NCBI GenBank assembly: GCA_037178625.1
Contig: CM074137.1
Span: 868,001-932,000, forward strand
Length of the DNA: 64,000 bases
DNA from: Skeletonema tropicum
Taxonomy: Eukaryota > Bacillariophyta > Thalassiosirophyceae > Thalassiosirales > Thalassiosiraceae
Direction: 5' to 3'
Each line of letters opens with the position of its first letter. Within the stretch, counting starts at the first letter, position 1. A program made the translations under genes and the position numbers. Positions 33,201 through 42,842 of the stretch are shown in pieces. The notes beneath the pieces were generated by a model, which was given only the letters and a program-made list of their open reading frames with translations, ran no database searches and was not told the origin of the DNA.

Positions 33201-34252
33201 TTGGAAAATACCTCCAACATTTGCGTCACGTAGACTTGTCGCAGTTGAACATCGGACAGCACATCACGAGCATCGGTAAACTCTTCAAATATGGGACGGT
33301 TCTCCTCCCCGTTCCGATCGGGGTGGAGACGTATCGACTTTTTACGGTAATGCTTCCGAACCAATTCCGTGGTCAATTCTGTCTTTTGTTCCAATACATC
33401 CTCGCAATGACGAAGTACTTTCAATCTAGCATCATCCGTCGCATCCTTCAATCTACTTTTCAACTCATCCAAAATTGTATTCTGGTACATTTCATCCAAC
33501 AATGCCTCCACTACCACCGGAGTATCCGGAGTACAATGAAATTTTTTGATATATGGCAATGAAAATAATCCCACGTTTGACGGACGTTGGTGGGTCCTCA
33601 TCACAGGACACATTTCTCTCACGTATGCGACACGTTGACTATCATCCCAAACATCCTGATGTTGTTGCTGCTGCTGCTGCGACTCATTGACATTCACCAC
33701 CACCGCCTCAATCGTCTGCCGTGGACAAAAGAATGAAAATGACTCCTCCAATGCCTCAATCGCCTTGGAATTATTCTGAACTTCGAGCCGGCAGGCAATT
33801 TTGGTATAGGCCGTTTGAAAAATGTTCCGCGTGTGTTGCGTGTAAACAATCAATTCATTCTTGTACTGTGAGCACAATTTATCATTGGCACGGATGTCTG
33901 CCTCGATCGTCTTGATTTTCTTTTGGACTTGAGCGCTGAGCTTTGGCTTGTCCTTTTTCTTATTGGCCCCCTTGCCGTTGTTGTTAGTTTTGGCCTCCGC
34001 CTCCTTGGCCTTTTTTAGTTCCGCCTTTTCGGCGTCATTGATTAATTTGGCCAGTTCGTCTCGAAGGGTGTCCTCGCGATTTTGATACAGTGTTACCACG
34101 TTGGCCACTTCTTGTTCGGTGACTAGTGATTGGATGAGCGGACTTGATTCGGGGTTGGGAAAGGTGACCGAGCGGAAGGGTGCGAGGAGGGGGAGGTTGG
34201 CTATTTCGACGGCTGAGGGGACTGCCGGGGGGGCGGCGATTGTTTTCGGCAT
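30263..34252 (-). CDS. J-domain, KH-like and U-box multidomain protein
   Basis: An intact single ORF of 1329 codons. Residues 80-135 are Lys-rich helix. A J-domain core lies near 300-350 (HYRKKSIRLHPDRNGEE, with the HPD that stimulates Hsp70 ATPase, then FTDARDVLSD). A Glu/Lys coiled coil is at about 735-765. A short SMC/KOW-like segment (MVGQNVRIQGLTSSRG) is at about 770. A KH-like fold at about 895-960 shows GKKGRKKKDLVDRSGADISV. Ser/Pro-rich linkers follow, and a U-box lies at about 1235-1310 (CPIELVLMTDDPVLAADGVT, YERRAITNWF). U-boxes recruit ubiquitin E2 enzymes. The combination suggests a chaperone-linked ubiquitin ligase resembling CHIP, but with a J-domain in place of TPRs, and possibly RNA-bound. 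Individual domains are confident; the joint role is inference. Confidence 0.85.
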   Translation of the reverse strand: MPKTIAAPPAVPSAVEIANLPLLAPFRSVTFPNPESSPLIQSLVTEQEVANVVTLYQNREDTLRDELAKLINDAEKAELKKAKEAEAKTNNNGKGANKKKDKPKLSAQVQKKIKTIEADIRANDKLCSQYKNELIVYTQHTRNIFQTAYTKIACRLEVQNNSKAIEALEESFSFFCPRQTIEAVVVNVNESQQQQQQHQDVWDDSQRVAYVREMCPVMRTHQRPSNVGLFSLPYIKKFHCTPDTPVVVEALLDEMYQNTILDELKSRLKDATDDARLKVLRHCEDVLEQKTELTTELVRKHYRKKSIRLHPDRNGEENRPIFEEFTDARDVLSDVQLRQVYVTQMLEVFSKIGPDDRTLEIAHMAWNKKHRPDVAEQATKSQRDKKKGGAPLALEGVLDLSQIPRGVMVTNYKRNNNDIVKIAVYALQPKYEFYSKIRSIRVEMKSTLNEKRSFVLKRKEIVSKIQLDGHRQPLLEPLVTVAETSLNPGLWEIVAFIQLDPMGTDIMNPNNASGETVEMKPSALMMFDVADQAREKLVNHFETAEGRCTQVYAELSSVVRKLRSNSSAKNNSVSVLERYGTYHNVLVRARQKYNHLGTMMEKTGLKSDIYSRLGDLLHESRQMFAEMQNSVNSIARKKENKCDAKRFKAYVATVLESNDPSTWMKNVSKAELCRNGGSPDPINRLYQLFIEGKGKYTLLFDSEMYRVAAVRDDLFSTKQCKELATRGEEVCLREKQEEEEAIAAEERKKKEEEAQAKMLKDIEMRHKWGMVGQNVRIQGLTSSRGAAMNNKFAKVHNYMVEKDRFEVELLRTKEKVLLKVDNMVVYYGYIPDAHVPEQHATETTIEPSVAPTSANTSANGVDKNKPHKAEKAPQAAPKLDVPTNGTNTSKMSKTIYVAASHSKRLTGKKGRKKKDLVDRSGADISVKTNIVNNFVPVHLNGNATAVWKAFALIQDSIGTENVSEVEPSVPSPRKTTETAAAPTAAKPPFCPSSTFQSISAPETDSSISKGLRGLAATPETQISSPQYSFGEELLMAKPAELPSEIGITAPSSSKKTSNDTSVGSVSSLNDRSTASRAPSVSAAVKNDQLFSFLKSQQQCIKGSVEDFYNWLVKSEDIDSIDALKEAVVDEEYLNETIKIGNGESGVKGFKRKVFQRAVLDYQEPPQQLESLAASHNSVIPPMDMNSDKTSLGMSTLESAFLPSNLFGSPDFGTFTPTNTIDVNVQKKSEPPPELVCPIELVLMTDDPVLAADGVTYERRAITNWFESNIAKIKKAEEALKINPFSASDRRVVENGITSPALGTKMENLFLTANINVRNMARDFSVQAAA

Positions 34253-34717
34253 GATCGTCGTCGATGTTGGTGGTGGTGGCCCCTCTGCTAATGGTCTTTA
34301 TTATATTCCTTTGGTGGAAGCTGCAGGATTGTCTACCGAAGAATATTAATTAATAGGAGGGCAACAATTATAATAGACTCCCAAGCGTATTCAGCATCGA
34401 TGACTTCCAATCGAGCTTTATTTTCGATTTCAGGGATAGGGGGTTAGAGGTGCAATCGGCACTCGGGACTCCTCTGGACTCGGGAATCGTAGAACGTACA
34501 TACTACCTATGAGTACTACGTACCATACAACCTCCCGCCACCGCCACCGCCATAAAACATAAAACAGCCAGCAGCCAGCATAAAACCATGTGCCATGCGA
34601 TGGATGATAAGCCGGCCGCTCAGGCCGCTATGGTATGTACAATAAAATCACGTAGTGCCTTGAGGAAGCGATCTTCGCTACTATTGCCGCGCTCCAGGGG
34701 CGGTTACCAACCGAATA
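34253..34717. other. Divergent spacer between the J/U-box gene and the ankyrin-kinase gene
   Basis: This 465-bp region should contain both promoters. A short ORF from 34588 (14 plausible codons before a GTATGT) could be an extra upstream exon of the ankyrin gene, but no acceptor is convincing. Confidence 0.4.
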
Positions 34718-37700
34718 ATGTCTTCCATCGAAGAAGAGCGGTCACTAATCGAGCTACTCCAAAAACAACCAAGCGTAGAGCAAGAAGTTCAAGCTGTGAT
34801 TGACAAATGTCCTGAGGCAGTGAAGGAGAAAGATGGATCCGGAAGGATGCCGCTGCACGTAGCCGTCTGGAAAGGTGCGTCGATTGAAGTGACACAGTTA
34901 CTTATTGATGAATATCCTGATGCATTGATGGAGGGAAATGAAAATGGAGACTTGCCGCTGCATTTTGCATTCAGCCCTTCAACATGGTGCTTCGCTGGAA
35001 GTGATACAGCTGCTTATCAATGAAAATGCTGATGCGTTGAAGGCGAAAGATGATTTTTTAAACGCCTACCACTGCATTTTGCCGTCAGATTTGGTGCGTC
35101 GGTGGAAGTGGTACAGTTGCTGATCAAAGTATATCCTGATGCGTTGAAAGAAAAAGATGAAGATGAAAACCTGCCGCTGCATATTGCCGCCAGAAGTTGT
35201 GAGTCAATGGAGGTGATACAGCTACTTGTTAAAGAATATCCTGATGCATTGAAGGAGAAAAACAAAAAGGGATGGCTGCCGCTGCATATTGCTGTCGGGA
35301 AAGGTGTGTCGCTGGAAGTGGCACAGCTGTTTATCAAAAAATATCCTGATGCAGTGAAGGAGAAAAATGAAGATGGATGCCTTCCGCTGCATATGTGCGG
35401 GAAGGACGAATTGATCCAGACGCTGCTCAATGTATATCCTGGCGCAGCAAGTGTGAGGAATTCCAAGACAACTAATCTACCTCTGCATGATGCCATGTAC
35501 AAGAACGGATCGGAGGAAAATATTTTGTCGCTTCTTTATGCTTATCCTCAAGCCGCACAAGAGAAGTTGGTAGACGGGAAGCACCCTGTTGAATTTTTCC
35601 TCCAAAATGAAGCGTCTGAGGACTTGATGCTAGCGCTTTACAAAATTGTTCCAAAGACAAGATTTAACGGGCTACTTCCATTGGGCATTTCCCTTGCCAG
35701 AGGATCATCGGACGATGTTGTACTGTCTATACCAAGTGTGATGTCCGCCTACTGCCACTTCACGTTGCCGTGGAGAAAAACTGTTCAAGTAAAGTGAGGG
35801 CGGCGCTGGTCGATGCATATCCTAACGCAGCAGAGGAGGGGAAGAACCCGTTTGGAAATATTCTTAAATTTCACAAGTTCCTTGAAAATGTGGACATAGG
35901 CGGTGGTATTAACATTCAAGATGTTGTTGAAGTTATTAGAGAATGTCCTGATGCAGCGAAGACGAGCGGGATGGATTGTCGTCTGCCACTTCATATTGCC
36001 ATCCATCGTGATGCACCTGGTGTCGTTTTACAAAATATTTTCAGGGCATACCCCCAGGCTGTGAAGAGGAAGATTCTGATGGAAGACGGGAGGCTTCCCA
36101 TTGAGGTGCTCGCCGAGAATACTTCTCGAAACCATGCCCTATTAAGACAGGATGCCTTTTTCTTCCGCTATATGTCGTGACATGTATTTTAAAATATGAC
36201 ATGCCCGTCAGTATGGAGGATGGCTCGCCAGTTGAACACAACGGGAGCTGGCATGCTTGTGTTTCGTCCAACAATGAACTAATGGCGATCGCTGTGAGCG
36301 GCGTGCTTGCTGATGGAGCAGGAGTTGGGTGTGGCTTTGGAAAACAAATTCATGCCCTTGCAGATGCCCGTGATATCAAGGGACGAACTGCTCTAGGCAT
36401 AGCTGCGGAAGGGCCGCGCGTCGAAATATACAAATACTTCCTCTTTTGCGGCAGATACAAACTCGAGATTGGCCCACCCGAGCATCGCACAAACACAAGT
36501 GTGGTATTGCGCGCACAAGATCTTGGTGAGCAAGCTGATTATGTTGTCATCTTTGACAACGCGGACAAAGATAAGAATAGAGAGCTTGACCGAAATGAGG
36601 TAAAAGCAATTGCTGCTTCTATCGGTTTGACTCCTGATTTGTTTTTGAAGGGTTCTGGTAAAAGCAAAATTTCTAGGGATGAGTTCATTGTCACTTGCAA
36701 GCGACAGTTGGGAGATGGCCCGCGCGAGGTGGTGATCAAGCTCATGCAAAGCAAAGATCACTGGGAGCGCGAGTGCAATGCTCGCAACAACGAAATCTAC
36801 ACCCTTGACCCAAAATATGTGGTACAGAGCTACCAAATATACCATCTCAAAGTGATATCGCTGATTCAGTGGAGAGAGGTGACGGCGGCCTGGGTTTGAT
36901 TGTGGAAAAATACCTCGATGGCAACAAACCAGGCAAATACGCTCTTGTCATGGATGCCGCAGACCGTAATATACAACAGATCTTTAACCAGGAGCAGCCC
37001 AAACTTCATGCTGTGCGAGACATGCTAAGACAAGTGTTTGAGGCTGTGCAGCACCTTCATGAACAGAACCTAATGCACGGCGACCTGAAGATGGCCAACA
37101 TTGTGCGTTTTCTTATCGACAACAAATTACGCCTGATAGATTTGGATGCCTCCGCACGAATATTGCAAGAAGGTGAAGCGAAGAAGTCGTTCACTGGTGC
37201 CAAGTTCTCGTCAGGTATACTGCCTCCTGAGATGATAGACAGGATTGAGGAAGAAGAAGAGCTAGAAGAATTTAGGAACTACTGGAAGGTCGAAAATGAC
37301 CAAGATCTGTACGAAAAGGTGGCCCCTAAGCCGTACGAAGAGCGAGGTGCAGTGAAAGCTCACTATGTTGTGAAGTCATTTCGCACGGAAGAGGGCATAA
37401 CAGTGTTTAAAGGATTGCCTTACGATTTGGAGTTTGCCTCAGAAAGTATCGACGTATGGTCGCTTGATGTTTTGGCATTCGCTCTGCTCACTGGTGAAAC
37501 GCTCAACCCTTCCAATCGTGACGACGACTGTGCATCGGGTGATGCTATGCATCTCTTGTCAGCGGTTTTGAAGAAGCTTTTCAAGAAAATTAACGATTAT
37601 GCAGCACGAGACCTTGTCATGAAATTGCTGCAGTTCAAACAAGAAGATAGGCCATCTATCACAAATCTTTTGGGCTCGCATCCATTTTTTCACACTAAAA

Positions 37701-38993
37701 TCTTTGACGAGAGTAAAAAGCTGATGGAAAAAATTGACAATATGAATGTTTATCTGGTGGACGCAGCGAGGTACCGCAGAGATGACAGGGCGTTGCTGGA
37801 AAGAATGAATGCGAATATTTTGGTGACAAAGCAGCTATCTATCGAGGGCATGGCAGAACTAGCCCGCACACGTCACGTGTTAATGAAGGGCATCTTTGAA
37901 GCTACGGAAATTGATACTCCCTGTACATTCATTGTTGTGAAGGAAAAACTACCTAAGCTGTCAAAGGATGAGGTGAGGCAGAAGACGCTTGATATCGTTA
38001 CGGCAGAGGATGGCAGTGGAGTAAGCATGAACACCAAGTATGCCTCTGTTACATTGTCTGCTGAAGGAGCAGAGTTCGATCTTGAGGGAGATCTCAAGGA
38101 GCATTATGAACAAGTCAAGACGGGCCTGAAGTAGGCCAAGCGCATCAAAGATATCGGTTCGAAGGTTGTTGCTGGAGAAGCTGGGAAGGCGTTCGATATA
38201 ATCAAGGATGGAATTAGTGACCTTATCGTGGGAGAGGAGATGTACCTCTACCTCATTGATGAGCTGACTGGCGAACCGGTGCAAGCAGATGGTTGGCCAC
38301 TAGTAATCACAACGCCATCTGAACTAGGCCGAAGCTTTTGCCACTAATGCAGGTTGGAATGCGAGCTGTGTGCATCTACAATGGCACAGTGGGTCTGGCT
38401 AGAATGTATGGTTTTCTTTTACCAAATGTCCCCGAGGATATGTCGAAAGGCGCACGAGAGTCAATTGAACTTCTCAAGAAAGAAAGTTCCGTGGAAGAGT
38501 TTGTGTTGTTCACGAAGAAGTGAAAGGCGGTACTGAAGAGAAAAAGTCGGTACGGGTGCGTCACTACGTGAGTTTGTGGACTTCATGATGGAGAATGATC
38601 CAGGTCTGAAACAGAACAAAAGCGGCAACTTTGCAACGAATCGGTGATCCAGAAGAAGGCACTGCGCTGTGGACTACACTGACAGATCCAGCAGATATTG
38701 AAAATGCCCTGAAGGAACGTGCGAAACAGCGCGAGGAGGAGCTGCTCAAACACAACGAGCATATAAAGGAAAGCAACAGTAGTACGAGGAATGGTATTGT
38801 GCCTGCAGATGAGATGAATGTGTCCATTGAGTCGAGAAACTTGGTGGTCAATTCTGAGGAGATTGCTGAGTTGATAAAAGCCGCGAAGGAGGCAACAGCC
38901 TCAGCCAAGGAAGCATCTACCTCGGCCAAAGAAGCAACCGCTGCAGCAGAAAGGGCTGCTTCTGCTGCCAATGGTTGCTGCACGATAATGTGA
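34718..38993 (+). pseudogene. Ankyrin-repeat, EF-hand and kinase-like protein with C-terminal CaaX, multiply frameshifted
   Basis: Consecutive ORFs in changing frames read as one protein from ATG 34718. First come about eight ankyrin-type units (LPLHIAVGKGVSLEVAQLF, repeated YPDALKEK). An EF-hand-like helix-loop-helix follows (DNADKDKNRELDRNEVKAIA, near 36555-36615). A kinase-like domain has the catalytic loop HGDLKMANIV (37078-37107) and IDLDASARI where DFG is expected. A helical region ends at a TAG (38132-38134) that interrupts an otherwise open frame. Then comes a segment with LPLMQVGMRAVCIYNG, and an Ala/Lys/Glu coiled coil ending CCTIM, a possible prenylation box. At least six frame changes separate these pieces (near 34975, 35060, 35760, 36180, 36860, 38330, 38520 and 38640). 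Similar kinase-like proteins occur in oomycetes and diatoms. Decay or poor sequence quality both fit. Confidence 0.75.
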
Positions 38994-39057
38994 CGTAATG
39001 TGCGCTGCGCACAATAGTTGTAATGCTTCTAAAATAAGTTCCTTGTATAACAATTTC

Positions 39058-40314
39058 TTACACAGTATTAGAAAGAACAAGATAATCTGCCAATGCCAAC
39101 ACACCACCCGTACTATCAGGCAGTCGACTCTCCTCCGTTCCAACATCCACACCCTCCTTCAAATATCGTAGCTGCAACGTAAGATCATTCGGACCAGATG
39201 TCGACGCAGCCACGTTACTCAACATACTCACCGATCCACTTGGCCTAGTATCAATCAAAGTCGGGTTCAAAATCACAGATGTGCAATCCAACTCTTGCTC
39301 TTTGGCCATACGCTGGAATCGACCTGTTATCCCACCAGTGAACTTGACATGATCAGCACCCACAAGACAACAGATCAAGCCACCTGGATTGTTGACTACC
39401 CACTTATATGCTTGGCTGGCCATACTTTCATCCCATAGTATCCGTCCACTAAAGAATCTCGCGAAGGACATGTCTTCTTCCAACATCTGTCCCGTAATGG
39501 TAGTTCGCAATATGCCCATTTCCTTGTGCAGATCGTACGATGGACTAATCACATAGTCTACGTATGTCTTGTAATATCGATTGCGTGCAAACTGTGCAAA
39601 ACCATTTGGATCGGGTATATACCTGGCCAACCTGTCACGTGACAATCCCGGTAGTCCATTGGCCTCTACCACACCCAAATCTTCCGAGTCGACATTCAGT
39701 GCAATCAGAGGTATATTCCGTTCACGGCATGCTTGAAAGATGGGCAGGTAGCCCTCGTAAGACCACGACCATCGTTTTTCCCATTGGACCTGTTGTTTCA
39801 GTTCCTCATCGGAGATTTGTTTCGAAATGTATGCATCGAGTACTGGTTGGAATTGTAGTTGGACCATTTCTAGACCTACTGCCATATTGCTGCCTGACGA
39901 TTGTTGTTGCTGCTTGCGTTGTTGATAGATGTCTTGTATGAACTGCGCTTGTAACTTGTGATCTCTGACAGAATTGTGATGCTCACCAAGCCATACTGCA
40001 CCCCCACGGTTGCCACTTGTCGTCGAAAGAAGTTGAGTCAATTTATTCGGATCGATGGAAGTTAGTGTCGGATCCAACTTGGACGATGCATCCGGATTTA
40101 TTTGATAGGATGAAAACGCTTCTGGTATTGCTGCTTTTGTGCCGTCATCTGCATTCGCAATGGGCAACAGTGACTGCCAGCTACCTACTGCTGCAGTGGC
40201 AGATCCAATGGCACCAAGAACATCGCGTCGTGTGGACAAGGCGCTGGCGAGATAGGTGCTTGCAGATAGCGTGAGCAATAATGTGATGCACAATGCATTG
40301 GACGAAAGCATCAT
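39058..40314 (-). CDS. ChaN-like (DUF399) protein, likely thylakoid lumen
   Basis: A single-exon ORF of 418 residues. The body matches the ChaN / heme-binding-uptake family: AVWLGEHHNSVRDHKLQAQF, VGLEMVQLQFQPVLDAYI, WSWSYEGYLPIFQACRERNI and LVGADHVKFTGGITGRF. The bacterial founder ChaN is an iron-regulated heme-binding lipoprotein; plastid members are poorly characterised. The N-terminus is tripartite: a hydrophobic ER signal (residues 1-26) ending near ASALS, which resembles the diatom plastid cleavage motif, then TRRDVLGAIGSATAAVG, a twin-arginine signal, then an AxA site (ANA-DD). Import to the plastid and Tat export to the thylakoid lumen is therefore the likely route. Heme binding is inferred from family only. 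Confidence 0.85.
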   Translation of the reverse strand: MMLSSNALCITLLLTLSASTYLASALSTRRDVLGAIGSATAAVGSWQSLLPIANADDGTKAAIPEAFSSYQINPDASSKLDPTLTSIDPNKLTQLLSTTSGNRGGAVWLGEHHNSVRDHKLQAQFIQDIYQQRKQQQQSSGSNMAVGLEMVQLQFQPVLDAYISKQISDEELKQQVQWEKRWSWSYEGYLPIFQACRERNIPLIALNVDSEDLGVVEANGLPGLSRDRLARYIPDPNGFAQFARNRYYKTYVDYVISPSYDLHKEMGILRTTITGQMLEEDMSFARFFSGRILWDESMASQAYKWVVNNPGGLICCLVGADHVKFTGGITGRFQRMAKEQELDCTSVILNPTLIDTRPSGSVSMLSNVAASTSGPNDLTLQLRYLKEGVDVGTEESRLPDSTGGVLALADYLVLSNTV

Positions 40315-40794
40315 TTGATTTGAAAAGCAATCTCAGCACGATTATGGATGGACGAGTCTGCCAGAAGCCTGGAGGTAAGCGGCAGTTGTGCTGAAGATAT
40401 ATATTGAATTCTGCAGGAGTACTTCTAGCTCGAGCAGCTGGTGAGTTGTTGCATCCTTCCGCATTCGTTCCAAAGCAAAAGCATGCATCGACGTGCATTT
40501 ATTTTTTGCATCATTTTTTTTCTGATCATCTGTTCTGCGTTGGCAGATTTGATGACATCATCATTTGTCGCTGTCACATCACTTCCATTGCTAAACTAAC
40601 GCGAAGGGCCTTTTCCTCTCGTGCCCATGATGGGCTTTTTCACCGCAGCCTCTTCCCCTCGTGAAGTGACAACAATGGTAGAAATACCTGTAATAATAGT
40701 TGGAGTTGGTCAATAGGCCATTGAGTGAACACAAAAGAGCGATAAGTACACATCATAGATTCCACATCCCTTGGGGTCATTCTACGAATACAAG
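40315..40794. promoter_or_regulatory. Divergent promoter region
   Basis: 480 bp separate the divergent starts of the ChaN-like gene and the acidic protein. No specific motif can be assigned. Confidence 0.4.
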
Positions 40795-42348
40795 ATGGCA
40801 GACCCTCGCATGTCATTCCGATCTGCCCCCTCGGCCCGTAGTTTCTACAGTGAGGAGGGCGACATGGAGGAATACTCGTATTATGATGACGAGGAGGAAT
40901 ATTACGAGGATGATTATTATGAAGATGATGACTACGACAGCCGTGCAGATCAGTATTATGATGATGGTAATAATAAGCCGGCAATGAGGAGGAATAGTCA
41001 ATATTCGAGGGATTATGATCGTGGCGGAGGGGGGCAGGAGATTATTGCATATGACGAGGATGATTATGATAGTTATGCGGACGATTACAGCAGAGACGAC
41101 GGTGGTCGTAGAGGAGGAGGAGGAGGAGGTCGACAGTACGGTGGCAATGGTAATAATTACAGCCGATCCAAGCGCAGCAGTAGCAATAGCAAAAATAATA
41201 ACGACGGCAAAGTGTTCATCTTACCAGGCACACCCAAGCAAGCTCAAGATATCATCCGGCAATATTCACTCGGGATGCCCTTAAAATATGCAACTCACAT
41301 AGCGTTACCGCCCACCACTCCCCCCGAAGGTCCAGCTCGTGAGATTGCCACATTGCAAGTGGCCAATCTGGTCCCTCAAGAATATGCATTTGTAAGACGA
41401 TCTAATAACCAATGGACCTTTGCTCAACTGGCCGTACGGCATGACTCTTTGGAACAATTGGTCTTCATCGTTAATAAGGAGGGGAGTACCAAGAGTTTCA
41501 AGAGATTTGAATGGCCTGGATTTGTACGCAGAATCAAGTGGACCGAGCGGAGGGTACATTTGCCAAAACCACTCAAGGAAATTCCCAATGGGAACACTGT
41601 CACCGAGGCATCCTCTCAACATTTTGCTGTACTGGAAGATGGTGGTACCCGTGGTACAGGTGTACCAACTAATAATAATAAATCCACCGCAGCACCCACC
41701 GCACCAACACAGCCCAGCAAGCCACAACAACCCGACGTCGCCACAATGTCCATCAAGGAAATGAAAATCGAATTACAACAACTTGGGATTGACTTTTCTC
41801 TGTTCATGGAGAAACAAGAATTCCGTAATGCAGTTGTGGATGCACGTGCCGAGGCGGTGAAGAATGCGTTGATACGGGAGCAGCAGATGCGACGTCGTCA
41901 GCAGGAAGAGGAACAACAGAAGCAGCAGCAACAACAGCGTCAGGATCAAAATTATGGGTTTGACAACAACAATTTCAATAATGAAATCAACCTTGACTCG
42001 AACCTCCATGCGGACTTATCCAACCTTGCTGGTCAAACTATCACACTTAAACCCATGCAAGATGATGAAGTTAGTGAATTAATGGGTGATTACCTACTAA
42101 CAGAGTACAAATTCCAAATGAAGGTGTTGGAACGTGAACGACTCAAAAAGCAGGGTGGCGTGAATAAGATGGCAAGTATCAATGAACATGGTGGTAGCCA
42201 TCATGTTAATGCTGGAGATGGTCAACAGAGTAGCGCGTACCAATCGTTTAACATTGAGGGGGAGGAGGCTTCGAGGAAGTTACCGCATTATGAAAAGCAA
42301 GCGTTTGGAAAGAGTCAGAAGTGGGGAAGTGCTAGTGAAGATGTGTAG
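40795..42348 (+). CDS. Acidic N-terminal, Gln-rich protein of unknown function
   Basis: A 517-residue ORF from ATG 40795; the frame open upstream lacks an ATG. Residues 20-65 are almost only Asp, Glu and Tyr. A Gly/Arg- and Ser/Asn-rich stretch follows. At about 145-270 there is an apparently folded domain (VFILPGTPKQAQDIIRQYSL, NQWTFAQLAVRHDSLEQLVF, WPGFVRRIKWTERRVHLPK) that I do not recognise. A SAP-like helical pair at about 320-350 (MSIKEMKIELQQLGIDFSLF, then EKQEFRNAVVDAR) resembles ARMET/SAP modules. A Gln/Arg coil and a disordered tail end the protein. No catalytic or membrane features are visible. Function is unknown. Confidence 0.75.
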   Translation: MADPRMSFRSAPSARSFYSEEGDMEEYSYYDDEEEYYEDDYYEDDDYDSRADQYYDDGNNKPAMRRNSQYSRDYDRGGGGQEIIAYDEDDYDSYADDYSRDDGGRRGGGGGGRQYGGNGNNYSRSKRSSSNSKNNNDGKVFILPGTPKQAQDIIRQYSLGMPLKYATHIALPPTTPPEGPAREIATLQVANLVPQEYAFVRRSNNQWTFAQLAVRHDSLEQLVFIVNKEGSTKSFKRFEWPGFVRRIKWTERRVHLPKPLKEIPNGNTVTEASSQHFAVLEDGGTRGTGVPTNNNKSTAAPTAPTQPSKPQQPDVATMSIKEMKIELQQLGIDFSLFMEKQEFRNAVVDARAEAVKNALIREQQMRRRQQEEEQQKQQQQQRQDQNYGFDNNNFNNEINLDSNLHADLSNLAGQTITLKPMQDDEVSELMGDYLLTEYKFQMKVLERERLKKQGGVNKMASINEHGGSHHVNAGDGQQSSAYQSFNIEGEEASRKLPHYEKQAFGKSQKWGSASEDV

Positions 42349-42842
42349 AAGAATATATATGTAATGTTGTATGAATTGTGATTTTAGATGATGGGGATGA
42401 ATTCGGCACTGATGCTAACTCTATCTTCTGCAGAGTATCATGAACAGTATGCAAACTATAAAAGAGAAGAGTAGAAGATGATACATAAATTAAATGATGA
42501 AATCAAATGAGAAGAGCAGGGGGGCGGGCCTTGGCCCGTGGTACGGTATCTTCTCGTGTCTCTGTTCGAATGGATGGAAAGTGGCACTCGCCTTTCGCCT
42601 TGCTTGCCGCGCTTGACACTTTTCAGAATTTTTTTGAATGTGATAGCGAGCATTCAGCATCCACTCTTCGAGATTCATACAGTGCTGCATGCAGCGCCAA
42701 TCTTCCATCTATCGGAAATAATATCGCATGCAAACACCACGGCATTCTACCCACCGTCCGTGCATATACTACCTGTCATCTATAGAGAAGGGGCAACGGC
42801 TGAGTTATAATCATCGTCATTAAGTTCACTCTGGATAGAGCG
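42349..42842. other. Intergenic spacer
   Basis: About 490 bp. Short ORFs on both strands have no features; nothing else is seen. Confidence 0.45.
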
